A stretch of DNA of 64,000 nucleotides, taken from Punctularia strigosozonata HHB-11173 SS5 (Eukaryota; Basidiomycota; Agaricomycetes; Corticiales; Punctulariaceae). The notes beneath the pieces are model-generated. The model saw only the letters and a program-made list of their open reading frames with translations. It did no database searches and was not told the origin of the DNA. Location: assembly GCF_000264995.1 (NCBI RefSeq), contig NW_006767442.1, positions 772,852 to 836,851 of the forward strand, in the 5' to 3' direction. A program made the position numbers and the translations under genes. This document shows, in pieces, positions 33,555 to 47,600 of the stretch (its first letter is position 1; each line of letters begins with the position of its first letter).

Positions 33555-36500
33555 TTACTTGAACGAATACGCTTTACGTTTACGAGAGTCCTTCTTATTT
33601 TCGTTGCGCGCGGCCTTGCGTTTCGCCGCGGCTTGCGGGTTGATCGTTCCCTGAACAAGAATCAGCGAGCGCTCGCGTGCATCCGCACTCCCTTACCTGC
33701 ATAACGCGCGTTGCCTTCCTGTCCCTTCGCACGCCTAGAACGCTTTGCCGTATCCGGTTGTAGACAGTCGTGAATGCCGTAACGCCAACTTTGGCCTGGA
33801 CGAGGTCCTGCAGCTCGATCGCTAATGTTTTGAGTTCATCTGCATGGCCGTTTAGTCGCTCATCGCAAACCGAGAGGGTAGCCACGCACCCATATGTGGA
33901 TCCCGTATCGTGTCGTCGTCCACGATGCGATATACCGGCGAGAGAATATGTGTGAGGAACCGTGAAAGTAGTGCAGGCTCCATATGAGATGCCATCGCTG
34001 CGAACCACTTTAGGATCGCAGTTGGTTGTTCGAACCAGTGTTCCTGAAATGAATATCAGATCAGTCATCAGTGCGGGGATCAGAAGGGAGCTGACCGAGA
34101 CCGAGGATGTGTTACGTCGAGCGATATGGGCGGAGCGGCATTGATATGACAGTTTCGAGAACAGCCATGGCAGTGGATGATCGTCTTTCACAGATGTTTC
34201 CGGTTCGTCGATCTCGTCATCGGCACCTTCACGGTCGTCTTCTTCTGCTTCAGGGGAGTCGGATTCTGAGGGAGACGGGAGCGGCCGTTCGCAGAAACGC
34301 TTGCCGACGAAGAACAAGTTTTTGACTACCTGAAGGCTCATTGGAGAGTCCAGATGGTCGCTCTTCAAGTCCTCGCACAGTTTCTCCGCGATGGACTTGA
34401 GGCCGCTTTCCGATATAGGCACGAAGCCGTCGAAGGCGACGTCTTCTAGTAGCTCCGCCCGGACAGAGAACAGCACGCCTATCAGGCGACATGCGGCCAG
34501 CCGAACCCAAGCATGGGGGAAAAGCAAGTGCTCCGCAACTGAATCCCACGGAATAACGCTGATGGAATCCTTTCGATCCGGGAAGTCGCGGAACACCTTC
34601 CCTAGGACGACGAGGACGTGGTAAGGTGTCTTCCAGTCTTCTTCATCGCCATCCCCCTGCATACGCTCCGCACTCAATTGTAGAAGGGCAACTAAATCCT
34701 CGAGGAACGATGCAAGGTAGGGAGCCGTGTCTTGATGGAAGCTGTCCAGGACCAGCCCGCATATCTGAGCCGACACGCTGCATAGTCGGAGGTTGGTACG
34801 CTGGGCGGCCCACGAATGTTGATGCGATATGATCAGACGCCGCCGATCTTCGTCAAGGCGAGCGAGCAGATTCTTGATCAGCTCCGCAGCCATTTCGCGA
34901 CATTTCGAGGAATCGTCGTTGGCAATGACCATGACAAGGCCAACGAACAGAAGCTCCAGATATTCTTGAATGAGTGCGGCATCGAACTTCGCCAAGACCG
35001 CACTGAGGAGCTCCATAACGGATTTTCTACCACTCTCGTAAATATAGGAGAGATTTTTGGCCAAGAATGTCATCTGTTTCCGTAGTCGGCCCTTGCCTTG
35101 AGGATAATCCAGGAGGAACTGAAGCAGAACCCCTCGACACAACTCCTGGACATGCGTCGATTGACTGGTGACCATGATCTCCAAAACCTTCTCCATCATG
35201 TCGTAAATCTCGGGAACGACAAACTTGCGCGATACGATAGCGCGAAGCATTGCGAAGACGGCTGTCTGGCGGTCAGGGTCTTCGAGATCTGGCTCCAGCA
35301 ACTCGAGTAGGTAGACTAGGTCCTTCTCCTTCACGTGGACTGAAGAGCAGTCACGTATCATACTCGCCAGGGACTTCAATGCGGTCTGGGCCACGTCGGA
35401 TTCGGTGCTCCCTGCCTGCTTGAGTATATCGATGATCTGATTGACGAACACCGGCGTCGACTTCTCCAGAGATTTCAAGGGACAGCGCACGATTGCTGCA
35501 GACGCCTTGAGGCCAAGAACCAGGACCTGGCTGTTGGATGAATAGAGCGTATTCCCAATCACCTTCACCATCGGCTCCAAGCGCGCGATGATCTCCGGGT
35601 CATGGAAATCGAATCGACTACGCTTGAACGCAGTATGGAACAAATCAAGGCCAAGCACAACGAAACTATGCGCAAGAATAAGAACGGAGGCGCATGCCCA
35701 CGCTGAGATGAGAAAGTACGCACCGGAATGCATTGTTTGCATAGTGATCAGTGTCAATCGTGACCTTCCGTTTCAGCTGAACAATAGCACGCTGATTGCC
35801 TTTCTTCGATTTCGTCACAGACTTCCGCTCCGTAAGGAAACGCGCATTCTGGCTGATGAGGGTGTGACACAAGACGAGCTGTTCCTTGGGGACCAGGTGC
35901 GAATTGGCGTTGAGGCCAATCACCACTCGTCGGAGCACGTCTTCGCATTGATTCATGACTTTGAGCGCTTCAGTTTGTTGCATGATGTCTCTGACTGGGA
36001 GCAACACTCTGCTGATCTTGGGTGGGGTGATAAACTTGGATATGATCCCGAAGGAATCGAGAGCCTTGTTGGCGGATGACCGAACCTCACGCATCTTCGT
36101 CTTGAAATCCTCATGTTGAACATCCTTGCCGGATTCGCCGAAGACCACTTCGGCGGATATGTGCGCTACGTGATCGACGCATTCGTCAAGGGGATCAAAC
36201 GATTGTACGTGTTCGGGTGAGGTAACATGAACGAGGAGTGTATGTGTCACAGCGGCAAGGACATGGAGCTGCGGACCGCGAACGAGGGCTGTGCGCAGCT
36301 CCTGAAAGATGATAGGAAGATATGCCCCGCCAAGGATGACGGCGATGCGGCACATCGTCTCGCGAACCAAATCACGCGTTTCCTGGGATTTGCTGCGGAG
36401 GATCTGGCTCACGACCGTCAAGAGCCGCAGGACCTGAGGCTCTCGCGCTTCACGAGGTAAATGAATCGCTACCTTGACGATACCGATCGAGATCGGGATA

Positions 36501-39500
36501 CGGAGACTGTCTTCCGTTTCGTTCCTCGTTTCCAGATGTTTGAGGAGACTGGGAAGAAGACGCGAGGTAACGGCGTCCGCGATGCGGTCTGCTTGTTGGA
36601 TGACCTTTCTGTCCTCGGCAGCCTGTATGGCGGTCTCAGCCTCGGCCTCTTCCCCCATGAGGGTGACGTCCTCGGCGGCGCGTTCCGGTTGCGGAAGAAC
36701 TTGGTCCATGGGGAAGTGGAAATGATCTAGGATCGATACGACCGTCCGCACGTACACCCGCTCGGATTCATCCCTGAGCCGCACAAGCCGGAGGTAGCTT
36801 TGAACCAGAGAGAAATAGGGCCCCCAATTCAGCTGCTCCGCCATATGTCCCGTAGTTGTGATGGCCTCGTTCACGAGGTGATGGTCCGTGGTCGCTGGGG
36901 AGGTGATAAAGTGGCCAACGAGAGGGACGAATATGTCAGCAAGCGTTGAACTACTCAGTTGCGATTTGGCGCAAGACTCCGCTAGACGACGCAGCGCTCT
37001 CGTGCGACGGTGAATCTGAACATGCAGGACATTTGTGAAGAAGCTCGCCTCCTCGTCCCCGTCGGCTAAGAGCGGTTGCATCTCCTGAAGGGCCTTGATT
37101 GCCAGACGGTTCTTCACAGCGTGCGCCATCACCGAGAGCACTTCAGCGCGGACCATCTCGCTCTTCGTACGCAGGCCGTTCTTGAGTGCGGGGAAGAGGA
37201 CGCGAACCATGACATGGCCCAGATCCGTAGTAAGCTCTGCATTAGCACACAAATCTATGAACCGCTTCAGGGACTGCGCTGCATTGTTCCGGACGGCGAG
37301 CTCTTCGGGATCCTGAATGAAGTGGAGGGAGTTGTAGAGGATAGGCAACCACTCGCGAGCAGTCAGCGTAGCATGAGCCTCTTCGTTCATTGTCGCGAAT
37401 GCGGTCAAGCGACGGTCGAAGTCGGGTTCATCTAGCCGTTTCTTACTGAAAGCATTCATAGACTCAAGTAGATCCGCAACCCTGACCAACGATTCGTCCA
37501 CGTCGGCGAGGCGACGCAACGTCGATAGGAGAGCTAGTCGACCAGGTCGTGACCTCATGCTCTGGAAAAGTTCAGAAAGGACCTCAAGGGTCTTCTGAGC
37601 CACCGCAGTAGTATGATCAACCAATTCCGGGACGAACGCTAAAAGATGGTCGACAATCCTGAGCATGTTTGTCTTGATCTTCTCGTTGACCGATTTAGAC
37701 GGCTTGCGCAACAGCGGCAAGAACAGTGAAAGGAGGGTGGATGCCTGGGGACTGTCTCGGATGAAGGGCGCGACCTCTGATAAGATGCTAATCTGTCGGT
37801 GTGGTAGCGGACCGGAGACAGTTGTGAAGTCCTTGGTCCGCTGTACGAGCGAGGCAAGATTGGACAGCAGCAGGGATACGTGGGGTTCTACGACCAACCG
37901 TTTCAGCTCTCCATCCTCGTTGGATAGCGCTAAAAGCGCTTCCACGATGTCGAAGATGCGGGAAACTACCGCAGGCTTCACATTCGTGGCCACCAGGCAT
38001 GCGTATACTTTGGGTAATACCCGATCATCGAAAGACACCAGGAACCTGGCATATTCTGCCTGTTTGGACCAGACGTAAAACAAATCAAGCAGCGCAGAAG
38101 GCGCTTGGGTGTTTTCCCTGTCAAGCACTGGGAGTCGGTTGGAGATGAAGAAATTGAACGCCGCAGGAAGATACGGCGTGAAGTCGAATTGTGAGGGGGT
38201 GCGGAAGAAATCCCCGAAGCGCTTAAGCCCGAGCTGGCGTATCGATCTCCGCACTTTCGTGAATTTCGCGTCTGTGGCAATGTCCTCGGCATCCTCCGCT
38301 ATATCCTCCACATCGTTATCCTCCCCGTCTATTTCAGCAGTCACGGCGTTGATACGCTTTTCAGCATCCGCAAGGATGTCCATAGTGGATCCAATCAAGG
38401 CCGGCCAGGTGTGCACGATACGCGAACCAAGGTACTTCAAGAGATCACCCAACAGGGTCAAAAAACCAACTTGCTGTCTTTCTGCCACTGAGGGCGGTAG
38501 GGGCATTATAACGAAGTTCTCGCTTGATGTTGTAAGGCGTACTGGCTGGATCGGTTTGAGCATAAGGTCGACAACGAGTCGGAGTTCGTCGTCTGTGCAG
38601 CCTGCCAATGCTCCCAGGGTAGCTGCTCTCCGGTCGGCGCCACGAGCACGTCCTCTCTTCTCTAGCATCACGCCATAAAGAAGGCGGACTATGAGATCGA
38701 CGGCCTCAACACGATTCTGAGCCTCGATTTCCGCGATATTGAGCCCAGAAAGAGCATCCCGCCATCGGGTATCGTCGAGGAGGGCTCGGCACGTGTCCTC
38801 GTAGGGGAGCAGATGAGGTGACCTATACGTAAGGAGACATGATAGAGCAGCGGACTGAATTGAGCGGTCCGGATGCGAAAGCAAGGAGACGTAGAGTGAA
38901 TGTAAGGTGTCGGTAGAAGATAGAGCCTTGGGGTTCTTGAACTCGGCAAACAACGTCAGCCAGGGTGCGAGCTTTTGGCGCGGTAAGCGAGAAGAATCAT
39001 CTGTCCCCGATAACGACAAGAAGAAGGGTACGAGCTCCCGATTGTGTTTCTCCGCCAACCAGGGACAGCTGCCAAGGGTGGAAAGTAACTGCGTCTCATA
39101 ACTCGTCGGGTCGAAGCGGTCTCTGGGGGTTTGAGACTAAGGGGGATATCGATGAGAGTAATGCAAAGAAAGCTCGAGCGCACACTAACCTTAACAATCG
39201 CCTTCCGCACTGGTTTGCCGAAAAGCCAAATATAAAGAGTTGTACGGAGCTTGAAGGCCGAAGGATCGCGCCAAGAGTGTTCTTCCTCGCGGACGTCATC
39301 CGGATCTTCGTCGCTGTCTGAACGTGTCCAAGCTGGTTTTGTTTCATCTGCTGCCCCAGTCGAAACAGTCCGAAGCTGGCCGAATAGCACTTTCCAGGTA
39401 GCATCATCAAACCGTTGAGCCAGCTGCGACAGAGCTTGTGCAGCTGGAACCCACAGGGGACGTAGGTTCACCTTCAACTGGGCTGAACGCCAAGGTGCTT

Positions 39501-42129
39501 AGCCACCTTGAACATTGACGACCATCATTCAAGTGGCTTACCTACGAGCCATCTTGCACAGATCTCCGCTCCGGTTTTGTCATCGTCCTTCAACACCTGG
39601 CTGAGGCGGCCCATGCGTAGGACACGCTCCCGCACACCGGACACGTCGGCGGGCACTTCGTCGCATTGCAGACATCTGTCCAGAACGTCCTTATACCTTG
39701 CCCTTTCGACGACCTCGGACGTAAGCAGACGAAGCGCGTTCACCCGGAGGGCATGCGAATGTGACAGAAGGGAGTCTTGAAGGAAGGCGAGCACTTCATC
39801 TACCGGGATCGCGTCGTTCGATGTACTATACCGATGTCAGACGATTCACCTCGGGTGCGAGCACACGACATACCTTGACTTCGTGAGTTTTACAACGCCC
39901 TCCAGTGCAACTTCCGACCATGACCATTTCTCCACCACTTTTCTTACCCAACACGACACATATTTATCCGGTTCCCAGTCTGTCTTATCCCGTTTTACGA
40001 GCGCAGACATACACGAACGCAGAACCCATGCCGCGTTCGCGGGTGATGCTGCGTAGTCTGCTTTAGGGTCGTTGGTAATTAATACCTTCTCGACTATGCT
40101 GACGAGGGACGGCGCCATTGTCGGGAGAAGCGGAGATAGAGCTAAGATGTCGTGCATTTCTTCCACCTACAGCACATCTATGTCAGCCGTCGACTAGCTC
40201 CTACCAATAAGGTACTGACCTGCTCTTCGGACAGTTGGAAGCCGTCAAGCCTCTCAACAGCCCATTGCCCCACTCGTTGTCTCCATACCATATCCACCTC
40301 CGCGTGGCCTAACACACCCTGTGTTTTGAACGTGACTAATAACCGCAACATGCCGGCCCTTACTTCCTGTGCATTGCTTTGAAGCATGCCCACGGTATGT
40401 TTCACTGCCATCGGAACCAGCAGCGACTTCGTCCCACCCCACCCCATTTCTGTCAACGCGCCGCTGAGCCGCAGTGCAAACAGCGGGGTTTCTTGGGCCA
40501 AAGATGTACGCGAGTTCGAAGCTTCACGCCAGAAGTATTCGAGGGTTTTCCGCCCGGAACCTGTCCATATTGCGAGCGGGGAGGAGATAAGAAGACCGGT
40601 CGAGAGTGCGAGGAGGGAGCGGTGCAACGTCGTAATCGTTAGTGGGACAGTCGACAGCGTACAAAGGAGAGATGTCAGTTGCGGGTCTGTGAATGGAAAC
40701 AGCATGAGTCGCAATTCACGCTTTCTGAGGAACGGGCACGCACGAGTCATGCGTGAGCCACTTCTAACTGAGCACGGTACGGTGATTGCCTCAATGGCCC
40801 TTCTGCACCGAAGTATCGCATCATCAGGAACCTCGTCGCCTCCCGACCGAATGGCAGACAATGTTTCGTCGAGTAGCTTGATGAGGAGTTCGCTTATCGG
40901 TGTATACTGCTCCGCTGTCTTGACGTGGTGAACTAGCGCGGTCAGCGTCCGACGTATGAGCGTAAACATCCTCTTTTCGGTGTCATCCTCCTCCTCGTCT
41001 TGAGAGGGTCTTGTAGGCGGCAAAGCGAGATAATGGCGGAGGAGAGGGCGGATGACGGAAGGTGCTGCCGTGTGCAGAGTCTGTGAGATAGACTGCAGCA
41101 GAAGCGTGAGCGAGAACGGCCGAGTAAGATGTCAAATATATGTGCATACCTTGCATGCGAAGACAACCATCCAAGCGCATGCGTCGTCAGAGCCGTCGCG
41201 TCGCTCGTCATCATCTCCCGATACAGAGTGAGCTAGGAGGTTCATAGCATGCTCTCGCCAAGGCCCCTTGAACCTCCTAACGACACCTCCCCATGCTTCA
41301 GCCACGGCTCGCTGCACCTCCGGGTCACATCTCCTCTTTGAGTCAGAAAGAGCTGATATGAGGAGCTTCCAAGTGCTGGATAGCGGGTCCGTATGAGACT
41401 GTTCCGCTTCTGCTAACGCCCCAGATCGTTTTTCGACGGCATTCGCCTCGGAATGTTGTGCCGAGGCCTGTTGTTGCGGCAGCTCAGAAGAGAGGGAAGG
41501 GACGAGTATATATTTCCATAGTGATGAAAGGGTGGCGAGGAGTTGCATCAATGTGGCAGCCGGGATCGGACGCGGGAGCAAGGCGAGCACTTTCTCGGTG
41601 ATTGAATTGTAGCTTGGGAGCAATGTGGTTCTCAAGTCTTGAGCGAGGCAAGCCATGAGCCTGGAACGTTGAGAATCAGATGCCTGTCCCCTTCACACTC
41701 AGGAGTGGCGCTCACTGCAGCAGGGCCTTCAAACCGCCATCGTCCTCAGCTCCGTGCGCGGCTTTGACCGCTTCCTCCACTGCGCTTAGCCATAGTTCCA
41801 CCACTTCTTGGCTATGGAGCACGAGGAGAGGCAGACTCGCGCACTGATGTTCGGCCTTGTTGGCAAAGGATATGAATGCGCGCGAGAGTGTTAACTGGCG
41901 TAGATGTTCGAGCGTAGATCGGAAGGTCGAATCATGGTTTTCGAGGTGATCCGTGATAAGGTTCCGCGACTGTTCGAGGGCCGAAGGTGCATGAACTTCT
42001 TTGAGAGTGGAAGCGTATGACTGGTGCTATGACATTGGACGTTATTACAAAATAATCCAATGGCGAAGACAGACGACAAATCACCTTGAATCTCTTCGCG
42101 GGAGGCGCTATATCGAAATCGTCTTGCAT
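33555..42129 (-). CDS. UTP20: UTP20, U3 snoRNP-associated HEAT-repeat scaffold
   Basis: Utp20 is a giant scaffold of the small-subunit processome needed for 18S rRNA maturation in the nucleolus. Thirteen exons (42129-42085, 42026-41716, 41660-41150, 41092-40744, 40686-40220, 40166-39874, 39825-39542, 39482-39190, 39136-35724, 35665-34102, 34043-33890, 33839-33697, 33650-33555) give 2640 aa, the usual size. The start is MQDDFDIAPPAKRFK. The N-terminal third has RPLLRHYLALPP; the large exon 9 (1137 codons) carries LAEKHNRELVPFFLSL, the DRIM block around QLGLKRFGDFF, and VRNNAAQSLKRFIDLC. A HEAT-rich C-terminal half follows, then a lysine/arginine tail (KRKAARNENKKDSRKRK). The 57-nt intron at 40687-40743 is in frame and is inferred from family alignment. 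The distal promoter is interrupted by a transposon. Confidence 0.95.
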
Positions 42130-42293
42130 ACTGCTCACAATTTGTCACCAAAGTCATAAGGTCCCACTATAGCCAGGCTTGATGTGGATGAAACCCGCGA
42201 AAACGCTACGCAACTGTCCAAAGCAAGCCTTCAGAACCCCGGAGGAGGAGCGAATGAAAATCAAGTAAGTGGCGGTGCGTGCGAGTTCTGGGT

Positions 42294-43741
42294 GCTCAAG
42301 CCCAGTCGAAACGCCGTCTGAGCAGGGCGGAGCAGAGCTGAGCAAGGTAACACCGCCGCTCTGCTCAGTTCACGTCAGCTGGGCTCAGCGAAAAGCGACT
42401 AAGACGCTGAGCAGCGCTGAGCACAACTGAGCAGGATGGAATCTATATGAGCAGAACTGACCATAGCTGCGTATATAGATATGCCTTCCAGATCGTTTGA
42501 TACAGTATAGAAAAACTGTTTCATATTATTCACCATCTACGTAATTTACATGAACTTTTCCTGAGATACTCGGCACCGGCCAATCTACGCAGTGGGATCA
42601 TAGTGGCCAGTTGTCGAATACAGGTACCAGCGCAGCAGCGTCTCTACGCTACAGACAGTGCAAGTAAGCTGGGTATTGAGCCAATCGTGGATGTCACAAA
42701 CATACCGGGTTGCCACCTCGCACTCCGGATCTTGCCTGCACACACCTGTACAGCAGACAACAGGGAAGCCATGGTCAACGTAAGTTTGGAAACGGCATGG
42801 CGAGAGCGCGCGCACGTAACGCTGCAAGGACGGCAAAGTACACGACGGGGTGGGCCCGCGGTCTAGTTGTGGATCCGACTGACCACTGTTGTTCGGTGGC
42901 CTTGCCCTTGTGATCTGAGTTGCATGCGCGATGAGTTACTACCAGCCGACGAGTCGGTGATCACGTACCGGGAAGCACAACACCAAGAAGATGCCTGCAC
43001 ACCATATTAGCTCTTCAACCCATTGAGGCTAGCTTATATGCGCATTTACCTACCTTCGTTTCGCTCTCAGACGGAAACCACGGGCTAGGATGACGGTGAT
43101 ATTGAATTTCGCTGGTGCTCTTCGACATAAAGCCGAACTTGCGCTCCCGTGGCATGGCACCATGTCTTGACCTGTTGTGATATTCTCTGTTGCATAGACT
43201 CGCCATTCTTGCTCTACGGTGTCGCGTGAGCCTCAGCATGTGCATATAGTCAAGGAAAACATGGCAGGCACGAGTGTTTCTTACAGCAAGTATGCAGCTG
43301 AGCAGCTGTAGTGCTAATTCACACACAGGCCGCTACAGCCTCGCAGGATTTGCCAGTCATCTGTCATAGATAGCTTGCGCTGACACAGTGATTCATGAGT
43401 TGCGTGGGTGTGGGCATTGGCGTAGGCGGGGGATGGTGGTGGTAGGAGGACAAGAAGCGTCCGGCGCGACTTGGGCAAAATTCTTTCCAAGTCTCTCATT
43501 TTCGCTGTACCTCCATGGGAGCTAGATCGGGACGTCGAAGTTTCGTAGATATCGGCATCTTTGCGAAGTTGTGTACAACGAAGTCAAAAATGGACAAAAC
43601 GAGCTCAAAAGGGCCACGATCTGTGATTAAGGTTTCGGAAGATCCATCCAGCTCAGTCCTGCTCATACGTGCTCAGCAAGATCTTATTCTCCTCAGCTCT
43701 CGTCTGAGCTCCTCAGCTGGTGTTTTGACTGGGGCTCAAGC
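42294..43741. mobile_element. Non-autonomous DNA transposon, hAT-like
   Basis: Imperfect terminal inverted repeats bound the element: the left end at 42301 reads CCCAGTCGAAACGCC and the right end (to 43733) reads CCCAGTCAAAACACC in reverse. Similarity continues inward for about 50 bp through GCTGAGC-rich subterminal sequence (left 42318-42470, right about 43655-43722 in the opposite sense). GCTCAAG(C) lies directly repeated on both sides (42294-42301 and 43734-43741), a 7-8 bp target-site duplication of hAT size. The 1.4 kb interior has no transposase frame, so it would need a helper. The copy lies 165 bp upstream of the UTP20 ATG. The hAT assignment rests on duplication length and subterminal repeats only. 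Confidence 0.75.
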
Positions 43742-44690
43742 GCTCATGGCACAGCCATTTTGATCTTAAAAGTTAGACGCCGGCTGCAACCTTCGAGCGG
43801 CAGCAGTAAGTAGCGGAAAGATGAGGACCGGAAACCAAAGAGCCACTCAGAACTTGGAAAATTGATTAATTCTTTCTGGGCGCATGTATCGAACGTTTTT
43901 CACCAATTTTTGCATTCTGAACTTTGCAGCATTCTTTGAGTATCGGGAGCTAATATCACCCTACTCATGCATAAGTATGAATCTCGTACATGGGCCGGGC
44001 ATCTCTTCGGCGAAACAGACGAAATCGACTGAAGAAGTGTATACGTATGCACGATAGTACCCTATCTGTGGACACGTCCATGCAATGCTGTCGACTGACC
44101 GATGACCACTTTCAGAGCACCGATAAGTATAGACTGAGACGATCCCTGTTCTCCTCGGCATCAAGATTATAAGTATGTTTTACAGTCATATGAGGGTATA
44201 TCCCAAGCCTCGAGGTGACGTTCGCCGACAACCAGGTTTCGGATGGTTTAGTTTCGATACCCACGAGCACGAGGAGGCACAAGCTCTTGAACAGCTTCGG
44301 AAAAGCTCTTCGACGATGTCCGTCCGGCTCACTATCATTCTCTATCTCCCGGCGTCCGGAACACGATGATGCCGGTAGATCAAGGTACCAGCGAGATGAA
44401 TCCCGTCAACTTCCATGACCTGTCGTATCCGTCGTCAGGTGGACTCACCCGTCCGCTCGATATAATATGCGGTGAGAAGGCGCTCGTATCTCGCCGGATG
44501 CGGGAGCGAAGCGATCAAAACGTTGATGACACAGCCACAACTCGGGTAGGCGACGTCACGCTCGCGACGTTCGGTCGGCATCCATCTGAGATCGGTTCTC
44601 CTCGTCCAGCGCGAAGCACCCAGCGGCCAGGTCCTGTCCCATGCGCACAAGAACTCGCCGTTATAACCATCAACCCCTCCCCGCATCACG
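43742..44690. other. Ceramidase upstream region
   Basis: About 950 bp with no supported gene. It is AT-richer at 43860-43960 and GC-rich near the ceramidase start. Confidence 0.45.
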
Positions 44691-47600
44691 ATGCCCTCTG
44701 TCCTTGCCTCCGCCCAGGGCACTGCGCGCTACGCCTCGCTGCCCCCGGACCTCGTTGATCTAGTCTCCAGCGCCGTGCACCAGCTCCCGCTTCGCATCGT
44801 CGGCGCCATGAACCGCGCATTGCTCGGCTTGACCGCGTTCGCGGCCTCTGCGTCGGTGTTCAGCACTCAGCATGCGTTCCCGGCCGCGGCTGCGCAGTCG
44901 CAGTACTTGCTTGGTCTCGGGATTGGCGACATCACCGGGTACGGGTTTTCATGCTGCTGGGAACGGGTTCGATCTAATTGGATGCTCTGCTCAGGCCAGT
45001 GGTAGAGACAAACATGATGGGCTATGCCTCGCTCGCGCAGACGGATACCGGATTGCACATGCGCCAGCGCTCGCGCGCGTTCGTCATCGCCGACCAAAGC
45101 GACTCGAACAACCGCATCGTCTTCATCAATGCTGGTCAGTCTGATCATACTCCGTGTACCTGCCAACACAGCTCAAACTCCGGAGCTACTAGATATTGCG
45201 ATGGGCGATACCGGTGTACGCCGATCCATCGTTGGCAACCTCTCCGCGTTGTACCCCGGCGTATACGACAACACCAACATTGCCTTTGTCGGCACGCATC
45301 AGCACTCTGGAGTCGGCGGGTACCTGGAGGTGAGCTGCTTGCTTCCCGCTGCATCGACCCTGCAACCTGGTTTGGGCCGTCTGCGCAATGTGCAAGCGTC
45401 GTCGACGCGACGGAAATCACGCGCGTTCGCTTCTTCGAAGATGCATGTGCGGGCGAGGCATGTGATGTGGTCTATGCGTTTGATGCCGTCGATATTTCCG
45501 TGGACATGACGTTCCCCCGCATGATTCTTGCCTCGCCTCGCTTTTGATTCCTTATCTATATTTGGTCGCTCTCTTCCCATATTTGGATATGGTATTTCCG
45601 TACGCTGACCCGACGTTACCACGACATGCAGGATTTACTGCCTCAAATTACCGCACTCGGCTATGTGCCCGAAGCAGCCGACGCGATAGTCAAGGGTACC
45701 GTCCTCGCCGTCCAGCGCGCAACCGACAGCCTCGCGCCAGGTAGCCTGACGCTGGGCAACACCACGATTCTCAATGCGAATGCCAACCGATCGCCTTCTG
45801 CGTACTTGGCCAACCCCGCCGAGGAACGTGCGCGGTATCAGTACGATCAGGATAAGGATATGACCCTTCTGAGGTAAGCTCGCTGGGAAAGTCCTCGCAC
45901 AATGCGCTCACAACGAACGTTGGCAGGTTCAACGATGCGAGCGGCAATGCCCGAGGCTTCCTTTCATTCTTTGCTGTTCACGGAACGTCCATCTACGAGG
46001 TATGCGAAGTTAATTTCCCGGATTCTTCAAACAACCCTATTCAATGGAATGCTTGTTCTGCTCAGAACAACACTCTCGTCAGCTCTGACAACAAGGGCAT
46101 GGCGGCATTCCTATACGAATGTACGTCATAGCGATCTCGACCATTCTTGGCCCTGACGCAGAAGCAGCCGACGTGGAACCCGACTCGATGCCCGGGAACA
46201 ACACCTTCGTCGCTGGGTTCACGCAGTGTGAGTGTGATTGCACCCAAATTTGACATGCGATTTCATGGCCGTATACACAGCCAATGTGGGCGACACGTCT
46301 CCGAACACCCTCGGGGCGTTCTGCGAGAGTCCCGGACAGCCGTGGGATGGCCAGTCGTGCTCCTTTAACCAGAGCACCTGCGGTGGAACGACGGAAGATT
46401 GTCATGGGCGGTCCGTGTCAATTGTGCCGTATCTTGCGGCCGACATCTGAACTATCGTTGCTAGTGGACCTGGTTTCACGGCCGATAGCTACGGTTTCGA
46501 GTCAAATCGCATTATTGGAACCTACCAGTACCAGGTATGCATGCGCTACTCTCTGTCGCGGGTACCCTCGTCATTGCTGACACTGCTCGTGATCTTAGGG
46601 CGCAAAGACGTTGATGGGTCAGAGCCTCGCTGCCGTCACCGGCCCTGTCAAGGCTGTACACACCTACATGAATATGTCCTTCCGCGAGTTCACCCTTGCC
46701 AATGGAACGAATGTTACGACATGCCCTCCTGGAATGGGTGCGTGTTTGATTGTCAGGTTACCTGATCTATCTTATTTTGTTTACGCAGGTTATTCATTCG
46801 CCGCTGGCACCACTGACGGTCCGGGAGCATTCGATTTCATCCAGGGGGAGAACTCGACTAACGTTAAGTGTGTATCACCTGCTTTCAGTGAATATCTGGA
46901 TAACGGTTGACTTCGTGATCTCCCTGCAGTAATCCGCTTTGGGAACTTGTCAAGGGCTTCGTCACACCCCTACCGCCACCGGAGCAAGTCGCGTGCCAGT
47001 ACCCGAAGCCCGTTCTCCTTGACACCGTAAGTTCCCGTCGTCTTCGAACCTTATCTCAAATTGCTCACTACGACTGGTGCCAGGGCTACGCGCATCTTCC
47101 TTACGAATGGTCGCCCAACACCGTCGACATCCAGATGCTCCGCGTCGGGCAGTTCGTGATGCTCATCATGCCGGGCGAGCTGACGACCATGGCCGGACGT
47201 CGCCTCCGTGAAGCTGTCCGCGCTGCCCTCATCTCGAAGGGAATCGTCGGCGACGACGCATATGTCGTGATCGCTGGCCCCGCCAATACATATGCGCACT
47301 ACGTCACTACCAGGGAGGAGTACGGTGTTCAACGGTATGAAGGCGCATCGACTATCTTCGGACAGTGTAAGTCACCACTTCGGCATCGCTGATAAGTCCC
47401 GATCTAATCTTGCGCTGGACAGTCACGCTGGAGTCGTACATCGACAAGTACAGCGAGCTCGTCACGTATCTCTCTCCCACCGTCACCTCCAGCCCTCCTT
47501 CGGATCCCGCGCCTCCCGAGCAGACCTCCAAAGCTATCTCACTCAGGGTTCGTGTGCTCTTCTCCGTCATTCGCTCTTCTTGCTCATCATGCGTGATATA

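Noticed and set aside
10788-42129. GCN1 and UTP20 as fused or duplicated copies of one HEAT protein
   Set aside because: Both are giant HEAT proteins, but their conserved blocks are different and family-specific, and they are separated by a dozen other genes.
44366-44758. 130-codon frame before the ceramidase
   Set aside because: Overlaps the ceramidase start in another frame and has no domain.
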